From contig NZ_JNYQ01000001.1 in assembly GCF_000717245.1 (NCBI RefSeq), positions 1,054,001 through 1,118,000 of the forward strand: DNA of 64,000 nt. Reading direction: 5' to 3'. Position 1 is the first letter of the stretch, and each line of letters begins with the position of its first letter. The notes beneath the pieces are model-generated. The model saw only the letters and a list, made by a program, of their open reading frames with translations. It did no database searches and was not told the DNA's origin. Below are positions 18,055-25,967 of the stretch, one piece after another. Source of the DNA: Kitasatospora papulosa. GTDB lineage: Bacteria > Actinomycetota > Actinomycetes > Streptomycetales > Streptomycetaceae. The position numbers and the translations under genes are program-made.

Positions 18055-18080
18055 CCCTCCGGCGGCCCGCCGCCGGAGGG
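18055..18080 (+). terminator. terminator after the DsbA-like gene
   Basis: An 11-bp perfect stem (18055-18065 with 18070-18080) and a 4-base loop, ten bases after the stop. A second, 11-bp repeat (18097-18107 with 18121-18131) follows in the lgt leader. Confidence 0.7.
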
Positions 18081-18149
18081 CCTCGTTACGGAGAAGTTGC
18101 CGGACGGCTTGCCGTACGTCCCGTCCGGCAAGGTAGCGTCGACCCCGTC

Positions 18150-19145
18150 ATGAACCTTGCCTTCATTCCCAGCCCGTCGACCGGGGTGATCGAGCTCGGC
18201 CCGATCCCGCTCCGCGGCTACGCGTTCTGCATCATCATCGGTGTCTTCGTCGCCGTCTGGTTCGGCAACAAGCGCTGGGTCGCCAGGGGCGGCAAAGCCG
18301 GCACCGTCGCCGACATCGCCGTCTGGGCCGTGCCCTTCGGCCTGGTCGGCGGCAGGCTCTACCACGTCATCACCGACTACCAGCTGTACTTCAGCGACGG
18401 TGAGAACTGGGTGGACGCCTTCAAGATCTGGGAAGGCGGCCTCGGAATCTGGGGCGCGATCGCGCTCGGCGCGGTCGGCGCCTGGATCGGCTGCCGCCGT
18501 CGAGGCATCCCGCTCCCCGCCTGGGCGGACGCGCTGGCCCCCGGCATCGCCTTCGCCCAGGCGATCGGCCGCTGGGGCAACTGGTTCAACCAGGAGCTGT
18601 ACGGCAAGCCGACCGACGTCCCCTGGGCCCTGAAGATCAGCGAGGGCACGAACCGCGTCGCGGGCACCTACCACCCGACCTTCCTGTACGAGTCCCTGTG
18701 GTGCGTCGGGGTCGCCCTCCTGGTGATCTGGGCGGACCGCCGCTTCAAGCTCGGACACGGCCGGGCCTTCGCCCTGTACGTCGCCGCCTACTGCGCGGGC
18801 CGCGGATGGATCGAGTACATGCGCGTCGACGAGGCGCACCACGTCCTGGGCCTCCGGCTCAACGTGTGGACCGCGATCATCGTCTTCGTGCTCGCCGTGA
18901 CGTACATCGTGATCTCCGCGAAGGTGCGCCCCGGCCGCGAGGAGGTCGTCGAGCCCGCCACGGCGGACCCGGCCGAGGACGGCGGGGACACCGCCACCGA
19001 CGCCCCGGCGAAGACCGGCGAGGACACCGCCGACGACGCTCCGGCCACGACCGGTGAGAACGCCGCGGGCCCGGAGAAGGACCCCGTGGCCGAGGAGCAG
19101 GCGCCGGAGGCCGACGGATCCCCGCAGAAGGCCGACAAGAGCTGA
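18150..19145 (+). CDS. lgt: prolipoprotein diacylglyceryl transferase
   Basis: 331 residues from ATG 18150. It transfers diacylglycerol from phosphatidylglycerol to the lipobox Cys of prolipoproteins in the cytoplasmic membrane, the first step of lipoprotein maturation. Seven hydrophobic segments; the Lgt signature GRWGNWFNQELYG lies near bases 18570-18605, and VGGRLYHVITDY is the second conserved block. Compared with E. coli Lgt it has an extra Asp/Glu/Ala/Pro-rich tail of about 75 residues after base 18915, seen in many streptomycetes. One likely substrate in this window is LivK. Confidence 0.95.
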   Translation: MNLAFIPSPSTGVIELGPIPLRGYAFCIIIGVFVAVWFGNKRWVARGGKAGTVADIAVWAVPFGLVGGRLYHVITDYQLYFSDGENWVDAFKIWEGGLGIWGAIALGAVGAWIGCRRRGIPLPAWADALAPGIAFAQAIGRWGNWFNQELYGKPTDVPWALKISEGTNRVAGTYHPTFLYESLWCVGVALLVIWADRRFKLGHGRAFALYVAAYCAGRGWIEYMRVDEAHHVLGLRLNVWTAIIVFVLAVTYIVISAKVRPGREEVVEPATADPAEDGGDTATDAPAKTGEDTADDAPATTGENAAGPEKDPVAEEQAPEADGSPQKADKS

Positions 19146-19171
19146 CACGCTCCCCGTCCCCGTGACCGACG

Positions 19172-19212
19172 CGAAGGGGCCGCCGGACCGCACAGGTCCG
19201 GCGGCCCCTTCG
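19172..19212. terminator. strong bidirectional terminator between lgt and the CitE-like gene
   Basis: A perfect 18-bp stem (19172-19189 with 19195-19212) with a 5-base loop. It ends both the lgt transcript and the long minus-strand operon that comes from 27.2 kb. Confidence 0.85.
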
Positions 19213-19223
19213 CACGTGCGGGG

Positions 19224-20039
19224 TCATCGGCGGCGCCGCGCCAGGGAGAGCGTGCGTTCGGCGGTCGCCACCACCGCCGCGTCGACGAACCTCCCGTCCG
19301 GCAGGGCCTGCGCCCCCACCCCGGTCCGGGACGCCTCCAGCACCTCCTCCGCCGCCTCGACCTCGCGTGCCGTCGGCCGGAACGCCCGCTCGATGACCGG
19401 CAGCTGCCGCGGATGGATCGCCGCCCTGCCCAGCAGCCCGAGATCCCTCCCGTGCGCACAGGACGACCGCAGCCCGGACAGGTCCCGCACGTCGGGGAAC
19501 ACCGACATCACCGGAGGATCGAGGCCGGCCGCCCGGGCGGCGATCACCACACGGCTGCGCGGCCAGTCGAGACCGGCGTCGTCCCGCACGCCGAGATCGG
19601 CCCGGAGGTCCGCCTCACCCAGGGCGACCCCCCGCACGGCGTGATGGGCCCCGGCGATCGAGTACGCGTGCTCGATCGCCAGCGCCGACTCCAGCAGCGG
19701 ATACAGCGGCACACCGGGCGCCAGAGCCGCGACGTGGTGCACGGACGCCGCATGCGTGATCTTCGGGAGCCGCATCCCGGACAGCCCCGGCAGCCCGTGC
19801 AGCGCCTTCACGTCGTCCTCGCCGTGCACCCGGACATGGACCGGCACCGCCACCGGGTCCGCCGCGACCGGATCCGACAGGAGCTCCACCGTCGCCGCCC
19901 GCGCGTACCCCTTGCGGTCCGGGGCGACCGCGTCCTCCAGGTCGACGATCACCACGTCCGCGCCCGACCCGAGCGCCTTGCGGACCACCTCGGGCCGGTC
20001 CCCGGGAACGTACAGCCAGGTCAGCGGCACCGGGCTCAC
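19224..20039 (-). CDS. CitE-like CoA-ester lyase (HpcH/HpaI family)
   Basis: 271 residues, usual for CitE-like (CoA) lyases. TIM-barrel signatures: LYVPGDRPEVVRKAL, the metal-site IVDLEDAVAPDRK (Asp/Glu), LLESALAIEHAY (Glu), and GVALGEADLRADLG. Such enzymes cleave malyl-, citramalyl- or hydroxymethylglutaryl-like CoA esters. It is the last gene of a seven-gene overlapping operon and overlaps the CaiB-type gene by four bases. Together they could activate an acid to its CoA ester and split it. No substrate can be named from sequence. Confidence 0.85.
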   Translation of the reverse strand: MSPVPLTWLYVPGDRPEVVRKALGSGADVVIVDLEDAVAPDRKGYARAATVELLSDPVAADPVAVPVHVRVHGEDDVKALHGLPGLSGMRLPKITHAASVHHVAALAPGVPLYPLLESALAIEHAYSIAGAHHAVRGVALGEADLRADLGVRDDAGLDWPRSRVVIAARAAGLDPPVMSVFPDVRDLSGLRSSCAHGRDLGLLGRAAIHPRQLPVIERAFRPTAREVEAAEEVLEASRTGVGAQALPDGRFVDAAVVATAERTLSLARRRR

Positions 20040-21256
20040 GACGCGCCCTCGTCCCGCAGTGCCGCGATCGCCGATGCGGAGAGCCCGAGCCCGGTGAGGA
20101 TCTCCTCCGTGTCCGCCCCGTGCGGCCGGCCCGCCCAGCGGACCGCACCCGGAGTCCCCGAGAGCCGGAACAGCACGTTCTGCATCCGCAGCGGCCCCAG
20201 CTCCGGGTCGTCGACCTCGGTGATCGTGCCGAGCGCCCGGTACTGGGGGTCCTCCATCACGTCCCGTACGTCATGGATCGGCGCGATCGCCGCCTCGGCC
20301 TTCTCGAAGGCGTCCACCGCCTCCTCCCGGGTGCGCCGGGAGATCCAGTGGCCCACCGCCTCGTCGAGTTCGTCGGCGTGCTCGGCGCGTGTGCTCCCGG
20401 CGGAGAACCACGGCTCCTCGATCAGTTCGGGGCGCCCGACCAGACGCATCACGCGTTCCGCCACCGACTGGGCGGACGTCGAGACGGCCACCCAGTGGCC
20501 GTCGGCGGTGCGGTAGGTGTTGCGCGGAGCGTTGTTGCGGGAGCGGTTGCCGGTCCGGGGCTGGACGTAACCGAGCTGGTCGTACCAGAGGGGCTGCGGC
20601 CCCAGCACGGTCAGGATCGGCTCGATGATCGCCATGTCCACCACCTGCCCGTCCCCGGTGCGGTCGCGTCCGGCCAGCGCCGTCATCACCGCGTACGCCG
20701 TGGCCAGCGCGGCGATCGAATCGGCGAGCCCGAACGGCGGCAGGGTGGGGGGCCCGTCCGGCTCGCCCGTGACGGCGGCGAATCCGCTCATCGCCTCGGC
20801 CAGGGTGCCGAAGCCGGGGCGGTGCGCGTACGGGCCGGTCTGCCCGAAGCCCGTGACCCTGGCCAGCACCAGCCGTGGGTTCACGGCACGCAGTTCCTCC
20901 CAGCCCAGTCCCCAGCGCTCCAGGGTCCCTGGCCGGAAGTTCTCGATGATCACATCGGTGTCCGCGGCCAGCCGCAGCAGTACGTCGCGGCCCCCGGGGG
21001 AGGACAGGTCGAGTGTCAGCGTCCGCTTGTTGCGCCCGAGCAGCTTCCACCAGAGGCCGACGCCGTCCTTCGCAGGACCGTGGCCACGGGAGGGGTCGGG
21101 CCTGCGCGGGTGCTCGACCTTGACGACCTCCGCGCCGAAGTCCCCGAGCATGGTGGCCGCGAGGGGCCCGGCGAAGAGGGTGGCCAGGTCCAGGACCCGC
21201 AGGCCGGCGAGCGGCGGCGTCGTGGCCGGGGCCGCGGGGTTCGTGGGAGTGCTCAT
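20036..21256 (-). CDS. CaiB/BaiF family CoA-transferase
   Basis: 406 residues, full length for a class III CoA-transferase. Blocks: LAGLRVLDLATLFAGPL, GDFGAEVVKVEHP, ENFRPGTLERWGLG, VTGFGQTGPYAHRPGF and EAMSGFAAVTGEPDGPP, then DGQVVDMAIIEP. In well-studied members (formyl-CoA transferase) a catalytic Asp follows the RPGF segment. Here that position reads RPGFGT, so the Asp appears to be Gly. This could mark a subfamily with altered chemistry. It overlaps both neighbours by four bases. Confidence 0.85.
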   Translation of the reverse strand: MSTPTNPAAPATTPPLAGLRVLDLATLFAGPLAATMLGDFGAEVVKVEHPRRPDPSRGHGPAKDGVGLWWKLLGRNKRTLTLDLSSPGGRDVLLRLAADTDVIIENFRPGTLERWGLGWEELRAVNPRLVLARVTGFGQTGPYAHRPGFGTLAEAMSGFAAVTGEPDGPPTLPPFGLADSIAALATAYAVMTALAGRDRTGDGQVVDMAIIEPILTVLGPQPLWYDQLGYVQPRTGNRSRNNAPRNTYRTADGHWVAVSTSAQSVAERVMRLVGRPELIEEPWFSAGSTRAEHADELDEAVGHWISRRTREEAVDAFEKAEAAIAPIHDVRDVMEDPQYRALGTITEVDDPELGPLRMQNVLFRLSGTPGAVRWAGRPHGADTEEILTGLGLSASAIAALRDEGAS

Positions 21257-22137
21257 GCGGCATCGATCTCGCTGCGGTGGGGCATGGACGTCGAGGCACC
21301 CTGCCTCTGTACGCAGAGCGCGGCGGCGGACGACGCCCAGGCCACCGCCTCGGGCACCGGCCGGCCCTCGCCGAGCGCCACGGCGAGCGTGCCGACGAAG
21401 GTGTCGCCGGCGCCGGTCGTGTCGACGGCGGTGACCTCGGGGGCCGGGAAGAGGACCGGTTCGGCGCCCCGGGCCGCGTAGAGGCAGCCCTTGCGGCCGA
21501 GTGTGATCACGACCGCGGGTACCTGGCGGAGCAGGATCTGCGCCGCGGCGTGCGGTTCCGCGCAGCCGGTGAGCGCGGTGGCCTCGTGCTCGTCGGGGAT
21601 CAGCAGGTCGACGGCGGCCAGCAGCGCGGACGGCAGCGTCCGCACGGGGGAGGGGGTGAGGATCGTCCGTACGCCGCGGTCCCTCGCGGTCCGGGCCGCC
21701 TCGGTCACGGCGGTCAGCGGAAGTTCCAGCTGCAGGAGCAGCAGGCCCGCCGCCGAGACGGCCGCCCTCTCGCCGGGGCCGAGCGCGGTCACGCTGCCGT
21801 TGGCGCCCGGGATCACCACGATGGAGTTGGCCCCCTCGTCGTCGACGACGATGTGCGCGGTGCCGCTGGGCCCCGCGACGGTGTGCAGCAGGTCGGTGTC
21901 CACTCCGGCGTGCTCCAGATGCGTGCGGAGGGCCGAGCCGTACTCGTCGGTCCCGACCGCGCCGATCATCACCACCTCGCCTCCCGCGCGGGCCGCGGCG
22001 ACGGCCTGGTTGGCCCCCTTGCCTCCGGGGACGGTCCGGAACTCCCGTCCGGTGACGGCCTCCCCGCGCCCGGGTGCCCGGGCGACGTAGGCGACCAGGT
22101 CCATGTTGGTGCTGCCGAGCACCGCGATCGCTGTCAT
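21253..22137 (-). CDS. rbsK: ribokinase-like PfkB-family sugar kinase
   Basis: 294 residues, the length of ribokinase. It should phosphorylate a pentose, probably ribose, at O5 with ATP. Signatures: VLGSTNMDLVAYV at the N-terminus, PGGKGANQAVAAARAG (PfkB signature 1), and the C-terminal DTTGAGDTFVGTLA with the catalytic Asp. It sits directly after four ADP-ribosylglycohydrolase-type genes, with four-base overlaps on both sides. Free ribose released by such hydrolases is therefore a natural substrate; this link is inference. A nucleoside or other pentose kinase is possible. Confidence 0.85.
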   Translation of the reverse strand: MTAIAVLGSTNMDLVAYVARAPGRGEAVTGREFRTVPGGKGANQAVAAARAGGEVVMIGAVGTDEYGSALRTHLEHAGVDTDLLHTVAGPSGTAHIVVDDEGANSIVVIPGANGSVTALGPGERAAVSAAGLLLLQLELPLTAVTEAARTARDRGVRTILTPSPVRTLPSALLAAVDLLIPDEHEATALTGCAEPHAAAQILLRQVPAVVITLGRKGCLYAARGAEPVLFPAPEVTAVDTTGAGDTFVGTLAVALGEGRPVPEAVAWASSAAALCVQRQGASTSMPHRSEIDAA

Positions 22138-23501
22138 GGGCGGCGTACCTCCTGATGGGTCAGTTCCGCGAGGGTGTCGAAGCCGATCGAGTCGAAGCCG
22201 GGTACGGAGGTGGCGAGGCGGTTCTTCAGCGGGGTGGTCCAGTGGTCGGGGATCGCGGCGGCCCGCCCGGCCAGCAGGCCCGCGAGCGAGCCGGCCGTCG
22301 CGCCGTTCGAGTCGGTGTCCCAGCCGCCGGACACCGCACAGCCGATGGAGCGGCCGAAGTCACCGTCGGCATGGGTGAGGGCGGCCGCGAGCAGGGCCGC
22401 GTTCGGCAGGACGTGCACCCAGTGGTGGGTGGCCCCGTAGGTCTCGTGGAGCCCGTCGACGACCGTGTCGAAGTCCCGTTCGGCGCGGGCCGCGCCGATG
22501 CCGAGGCGCACCGCGCGCGCGTACCGGGAGCGGGGCGGCACCACCCGGAGCCCGGCCGCCAGACAGCCGTGCACATCGGTCTCGCCGCCCGCGGCCTCGG
22601 CCAGGGCGGCGGCGGTGAACATCGCTCCGTACACCCCGTTGGCGGTGTGGGTCAGCACCGCGTCCCGGTGGGCCTGTTCCGCTGCGGCCCCCGGGTCGCC
22701 GGGGTGGGTCCAGCCGTGCACATCGGCCCTGATCTGTGCGCCGATCCACTCCCGGAACGGGTTGCGGTGACGTGCGGTGTCCGGCGGCTCGATGCCGTCG
22801 AGGAGGTTGCGGTAGGCGACGCGTTCCGCGGTGAAGACCCGGCCCGCGGGGAGTTCGTCGAGCCACAGCCGGGCCAGGTCGGACGTACGGAAGCCCCGCC
22901 CGTGCCGCTGGAGCAACAGCACCGTCAGCAATGGGTAGTTGAGGTCGTCGTCCTCGGGCATCCCGTCGATGTTCTCGGCGAGCGAGGTGGGCGCCGAGCG
23001 GCGGTTCCACGGGTAGGCGGCGGCCAGCGGTCCGGGCAGCCCCCGGGCCGTGAACCAGCCGGTGAGCGGCCAGTTGCCGGTGGCGCGCGCCAGGGCGCGG
23101 ATGCCGGCCAGCGGCAGCTTCTCGACCGGTTTGCCCAGCAGGCAGCCGGCGGCCCGGCCCAGCCAGGCCGCGTGCAGGGCGTCGGGCCCGACCGACACCG
23201 CGGAGGAACGCGGGGCGGGCCAGCGCGGGCAGGCGGCCCGGATCCCGGACAGCTCGGTCGGCTCGTCCCGTGCCGACGGGCATTCCAGCAGGGCGAGTTC
23301 GTCCAGGAGCCGCCCGGCGAGCGCGCGCAGCCGGCGTGGCGCGGCCGGCTCCGAGGCACCCGCCCTCTCCGGGGCCGGTGCGCCGCCCGCCGAGAGCCAC
23401 CGCCGCTCGATGTCCCGGGCGTCCCGGCCGTCCTGCGCGGCCTGGCGCAGTTCGTGGCCCACCAGGTCCTCGGGCTGGACCCAGGTCAGGCGTACGGTCA
23501 C
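22134..23501 (-). CDS. ADP-ribosylglycohydrolase-family protein with N-terminal extension
   Basis: 455 residues. About 130 N-terminal residues (TWVQPEDLVGHELRQAAQDG onward) form an extra domain I cannot name. Then the ARH fold starts at HAAWLGRAAGCLLGKPVEK, where the usual GDA is GCLL. The first acidic cluster is PEDDDLNY and the second metal motif is complete, GGWDTDSNGATAGS. The family cleaves N- or O-glycosidic bonds of ADP-ribose using two Mg ions. It is the fourth and most divergent paralogue in the operon. Confidence 0.85.
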   Translation of the reverse strand: MTVRLTWVQPEDLVGHELRQAAQDGRDARDIERRWLSAGGAPAPERAGASEPAAPRRLRALAGRLLDELALLECPSARDEPTELSGIRAACPRWPAPRSSAVSVGPDALHAAWLGRAAGCLLGKPVEKLPLAGIRALARATGNWPLTGWFTARGLPGPLAAAYPWNRRSAPTSLAENIDGMPEDDDLNYPLLTVLLLQRHGRGFRTSDLARLWLDELPAGRVFTAERVAYRNLLDGIEPPDTARHRNPFREWIGAQIRADVHGWTHPGDPGAAAEQAHRDAVLTHTANGVYGAMFTAAALAEAAGGETDVHGCLAAGLRVVPPRSRYARAVRLGIGAARAERDFDTVVDGLHETYGATHHWVHVLPNAALLAAALTHADGDFGRSIGCAVSGGWDTDSNGATAGSLAGLLAGRAAAIPDHWTTPLKNRLATSVPGFDSIGFDTLAELTHQEVRRP

Positions 23502-24694
23502 CGTCCGTCGCCCACCAGCTCGGCGAACGCCGCCTCGTGCGCACGGCGCTCGGCCGTGTCCCGTACGAAGATCTCGCGCGCCACCTCCGCCAGTGCCCGC
23601 GCCGGGGCGTGCAGGTCGAGACGGCTGGCCTCGCCGACCGTCTTCACCCAGGCCGGGGGGATCGCCTGCTCGCCGTGGAGCGCGCCCGCGAGCGCTCCGC
23701 CCATCGTGGCGATCGAGTCGCAGTCACGGCCGTAGTTGACCGAGCCGAGCACCGTGCGACGGTAGTCGCCGTCGCCGACGAGCAGCATGCCGAGCGCGAT
23801 GGGCAGCTCCTCGATGGAGTGCAGCCGGGAGGGCCGCCGGGCGCCCAGCGAGGGTTCGCGGTAGTGCGGCCCCACCGTGTCGAACGGTGCGACGGCGGCA
23901 CGCAGCGGCACCAGCGCGGACTCGAAGTCCGAGTGGTGGGCGGCCGCTTCGCAGACGGACTCGATCGCCGACCTGGTGCCGTCCTTGGCCACCGCCAGAG
24001 CCGCCTCGACGACGGAGACGGGGGTCGCGCCCGGGGTGCACGCGGCCGCCACGGATGCCGCCAGGACCCCGGCCGCCTCCCGGCCGTACGAGGACTGATG
24101 GGCACCCGCGACGTCCAGCGCCTCCGCGTACGCGGCCTGCGGGTGGGCCGCGTTCACCAGGCCGACCGGCGCCATGTACATCGCCGCACCGCAGTTGACG
24201 ACGTTGCCCGAACCGGCCTCCCGCGGGTCGGCGTGGCCGTAGTGCAGCCGAGTGACGATCCACTTCTCGGCGAGGAAGATCCGCTGCAGGGGGAGCGCCT
24301 CGGCCTCCAGCTCCGGGATCCAGCGGGGCCGTGACATCAGGTCCGGCACCAGGTGGTCGGCGACGGAGTAGGCGTCGAGGTGGCCGCGCACCGTCTCGTA
24401 CACCCGGACCAGCGCATGGGTCATCAGGGTGTCGTCGGTGACGTGCCCGTCGCCCTTGTGGTACGGGGCGATGGGGCGTGCGGTGCGCCAGTCGTCGCCG
24501 TACCAGGGCCCGACGACGCCGGTCACCCGGCCGCCGTGGCGCTCGGTGATCTGCTCCGGTGTCCAGCCCTCGACCGGGCCGCCGAGCGCGTCGCCCACGG
24601 CCGCTCCGACGAGGGCTCCGGTGACGCGCTCATCCAGGGTGAGCGTCGTGGTGGTCGCGCCGGCCGCGAGCGTTGCGGATGTTTTGTGTGCCAT
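23498..24694 (-). CDS. ADP-ribosylglycohydrolase-family protein
   Basis: 398 residues from ATG 24694. The frame is open further upstream but without similarity. The ARH motifs are intact: GALVGAAVGDALGGPVEG, the metal site HVTDDTLMTHAL, and NYGRDCDSIATMGGALAGA. It should be a working Mg-dependent N/O-glycoside hydrolase, possibly on ADP-ribose, ribosides or related compounds. It overlaps the preceding gene by 65 bases, the longest overlap of the cluster, and the next gene by four. Confidence 0.88.
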   Translation of the reverse strand: MAHKTSATLAAGATTTTLTLDERVTGALVGAAVGDALGGPVEGWTPEQITERHGGRVTGVVGPWYGDDWRTARPIAPYHKGDGHVTDDTLMTHALVRVYETVRGHLDAYSVADHLVPDLMSRPRWIPELEAEALPLQRIFLAEKWIVTRLHYGHADPREAGSGNVVNCGAAMYMAPVGLVNAAHPQAAYAEALDVAGAHQSSYGREAAGVLAASVAAACTPGATPVSVVEAALAVAKDGTRSAIESVCEAAAHHSDFESALVPLRAAVAPFDTVGPHYREPSLGARRPSRLHSIEELPIALGMLLVGDGDYRRTVLGSVNYGRDCDSIATMGGALAGALHGEQAIPPAWVKTVGEASRLDLHAPARALAEVAREIFVRDTAERRAHEAAFAELVGDGR

Positions 24695-25967
24695 GCCGGA
24701 ATTGTCCACCCGGGGTGGCCGGTTCCGTGGCTGCCAGCAGCCCGGCGAGTTCGATGAGATCCGTGCCGGCGAGCCGGGGCAGCGCGCATCCGGCCAGCGT
24801 CCGGCACGCCTCACGCCATCCCCCGGGGACGGTCGCCGTCCCGCCCAGCGCCCCGGTCAGGGCGCCGGCGAGCGCGGGCGCGGAGTCGGCGACCCGGGAC
24901 AGGCAGGCGGCCGCGGGAACGGCCTGGGTGAAGTCGCCCCGGGCGGCGGTCGCCAGGGCGAGGGCGACCGGCACGGTCTCGGCCGCCGCGATCCCGTAGC
25001 TGTAGACGTGGTCCACGATCTGATGCTCCAGCACCGGCACGAGCGCGAACGCCCCGGCCGCCTCGTCCGCGAACTCCCGTGCCAGCCGCACGGCGTGGAC
25101 GGCGTTGCGGGCGATCTCGGTGCCCTCGGGCAGCTGCTGGAGCGCGGCGTCCACCGCCGTGTCCACGTCCGCACCGGCGAGCGCCACCGCGATCGCGGCG
25201 GCCACGGCCCGTGCGCCGTGCACCCCGTCACCGTCCTGGGTGTACCGGGCGTCGAACTCGGCGAGACCGGCCGCCGCCGCCGGGTCGCCGGGGTGCACGA
25301 CGGCGAGCACGGCGGCGCGCACGCAGGCCGCGTCGTCGAAGTAGTGCGGGTTGTCGTGGCCGGTGGCGGGCGGGCGCAGACCCGCGGCGAGATTGCCGAG
25401 CCCGGCCCGCACGGAGATCCGGGCCCGGAGCGGCAGGACCGCCGACTCGACCTCGGGCGCCCGGGCGCTCGCCGCGGCGACCTTCGCGGCCAGCGCGTTC
25501 CACGACCGGTCGATCGCGCCCCGCATCCGGTGGCCGGGGGAGAGGTCCGGCGCGTGGTCGGCGGCGGCCGCCAGTACCGTCCGGGCGGCGAAGGCCGCCC
25601 ACTCGGCGTCGTCGGACGGCCCGAGCCGCAGCGGCTCCGGCGGCTGGTTGAGGGCGATGGGCACGGGGAGCGTCGTCGTCGCGTTCTGCTCGGCGAAGGT
25701 GTCCAGCTCGCGCGTGAGCCGCCGCGTCCACTCCGGCATCCGCGCCGCCCGGTGCCGGGCGGCCGGCCACCCGGCGGCGTCGCCGGCGGCCAGCCCGAGC
25801 AGCAGCCCCTCGATCCGGGCCCGCCTGTCCGGAGCCTCCCCGCCCGGGACGTCCCGGCTCCCGGCGGGCGCGGCCACCGGCTCGGCGGTGATCCGGATGG
25901 CCAGGTGCGAGGCGGCGCCCGCCGGTGTGACGGCCGAGCCCTGGGGCGCACGGCGGCCGGCGGTCAC
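24630..25967 (-). CDS. ADP-ribosylglycohydrolase-family protein with degenerate metal site
   Basis: 445 residues from a GTG that overlaps the preceding stop by four bases. The fold is recognisable: IEGLLLGLAAGDAAGWPAA at about residues 52-70, and VAAAIAVALAGADVDTAVDAAL further on. The first acidic motif is PSDDAEW in place of TDDT. The second reads LSRVADSAPALAGAL where paralogues have GRDxDT, so one of the two Asp ligands is Val. It may be a non-catalytic partner or have different chemistry. It sits between two paralogues with intact sites. Confidence 0.82.
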   Translation of the reverse strand: MTAGRRAPQGSAVTPAGAASHLAIRITAEPVAAPAGSRDVPGGEAPDRRARIEGLLLGLAAGDAAGWPAARHRAARMPEWTRRLTRELDTFAEQNATTTLPVPIALNQPPEPLRLGPSDDAEWAAFAARTVLAAAADHAPDLSPGHRMRGAIDRSWNALAAKVAAASARAPEVESAVLPLRARISVRAGLGNLAAGLRPPATGHDNPHYFDDAACVRAAVLAVVHPGDPAAAAGLAEFDARYTQDGDGVHGARAVAAAIAVALAGADVDTAVDAALQQLPEGTEIARNAVHAVRLAREFADEAAGAFALVPVLEHQIVDHVYSYGIAAAETVPVALALATAARGDFTQAVPAAACLSRVADSAPALAGALTGALGGTATVPGGWREACRTLAGCALPRLAGTDLIELAGLLAATEPATPGGQFRHGTQNIRNARGRRDHHDAHPG

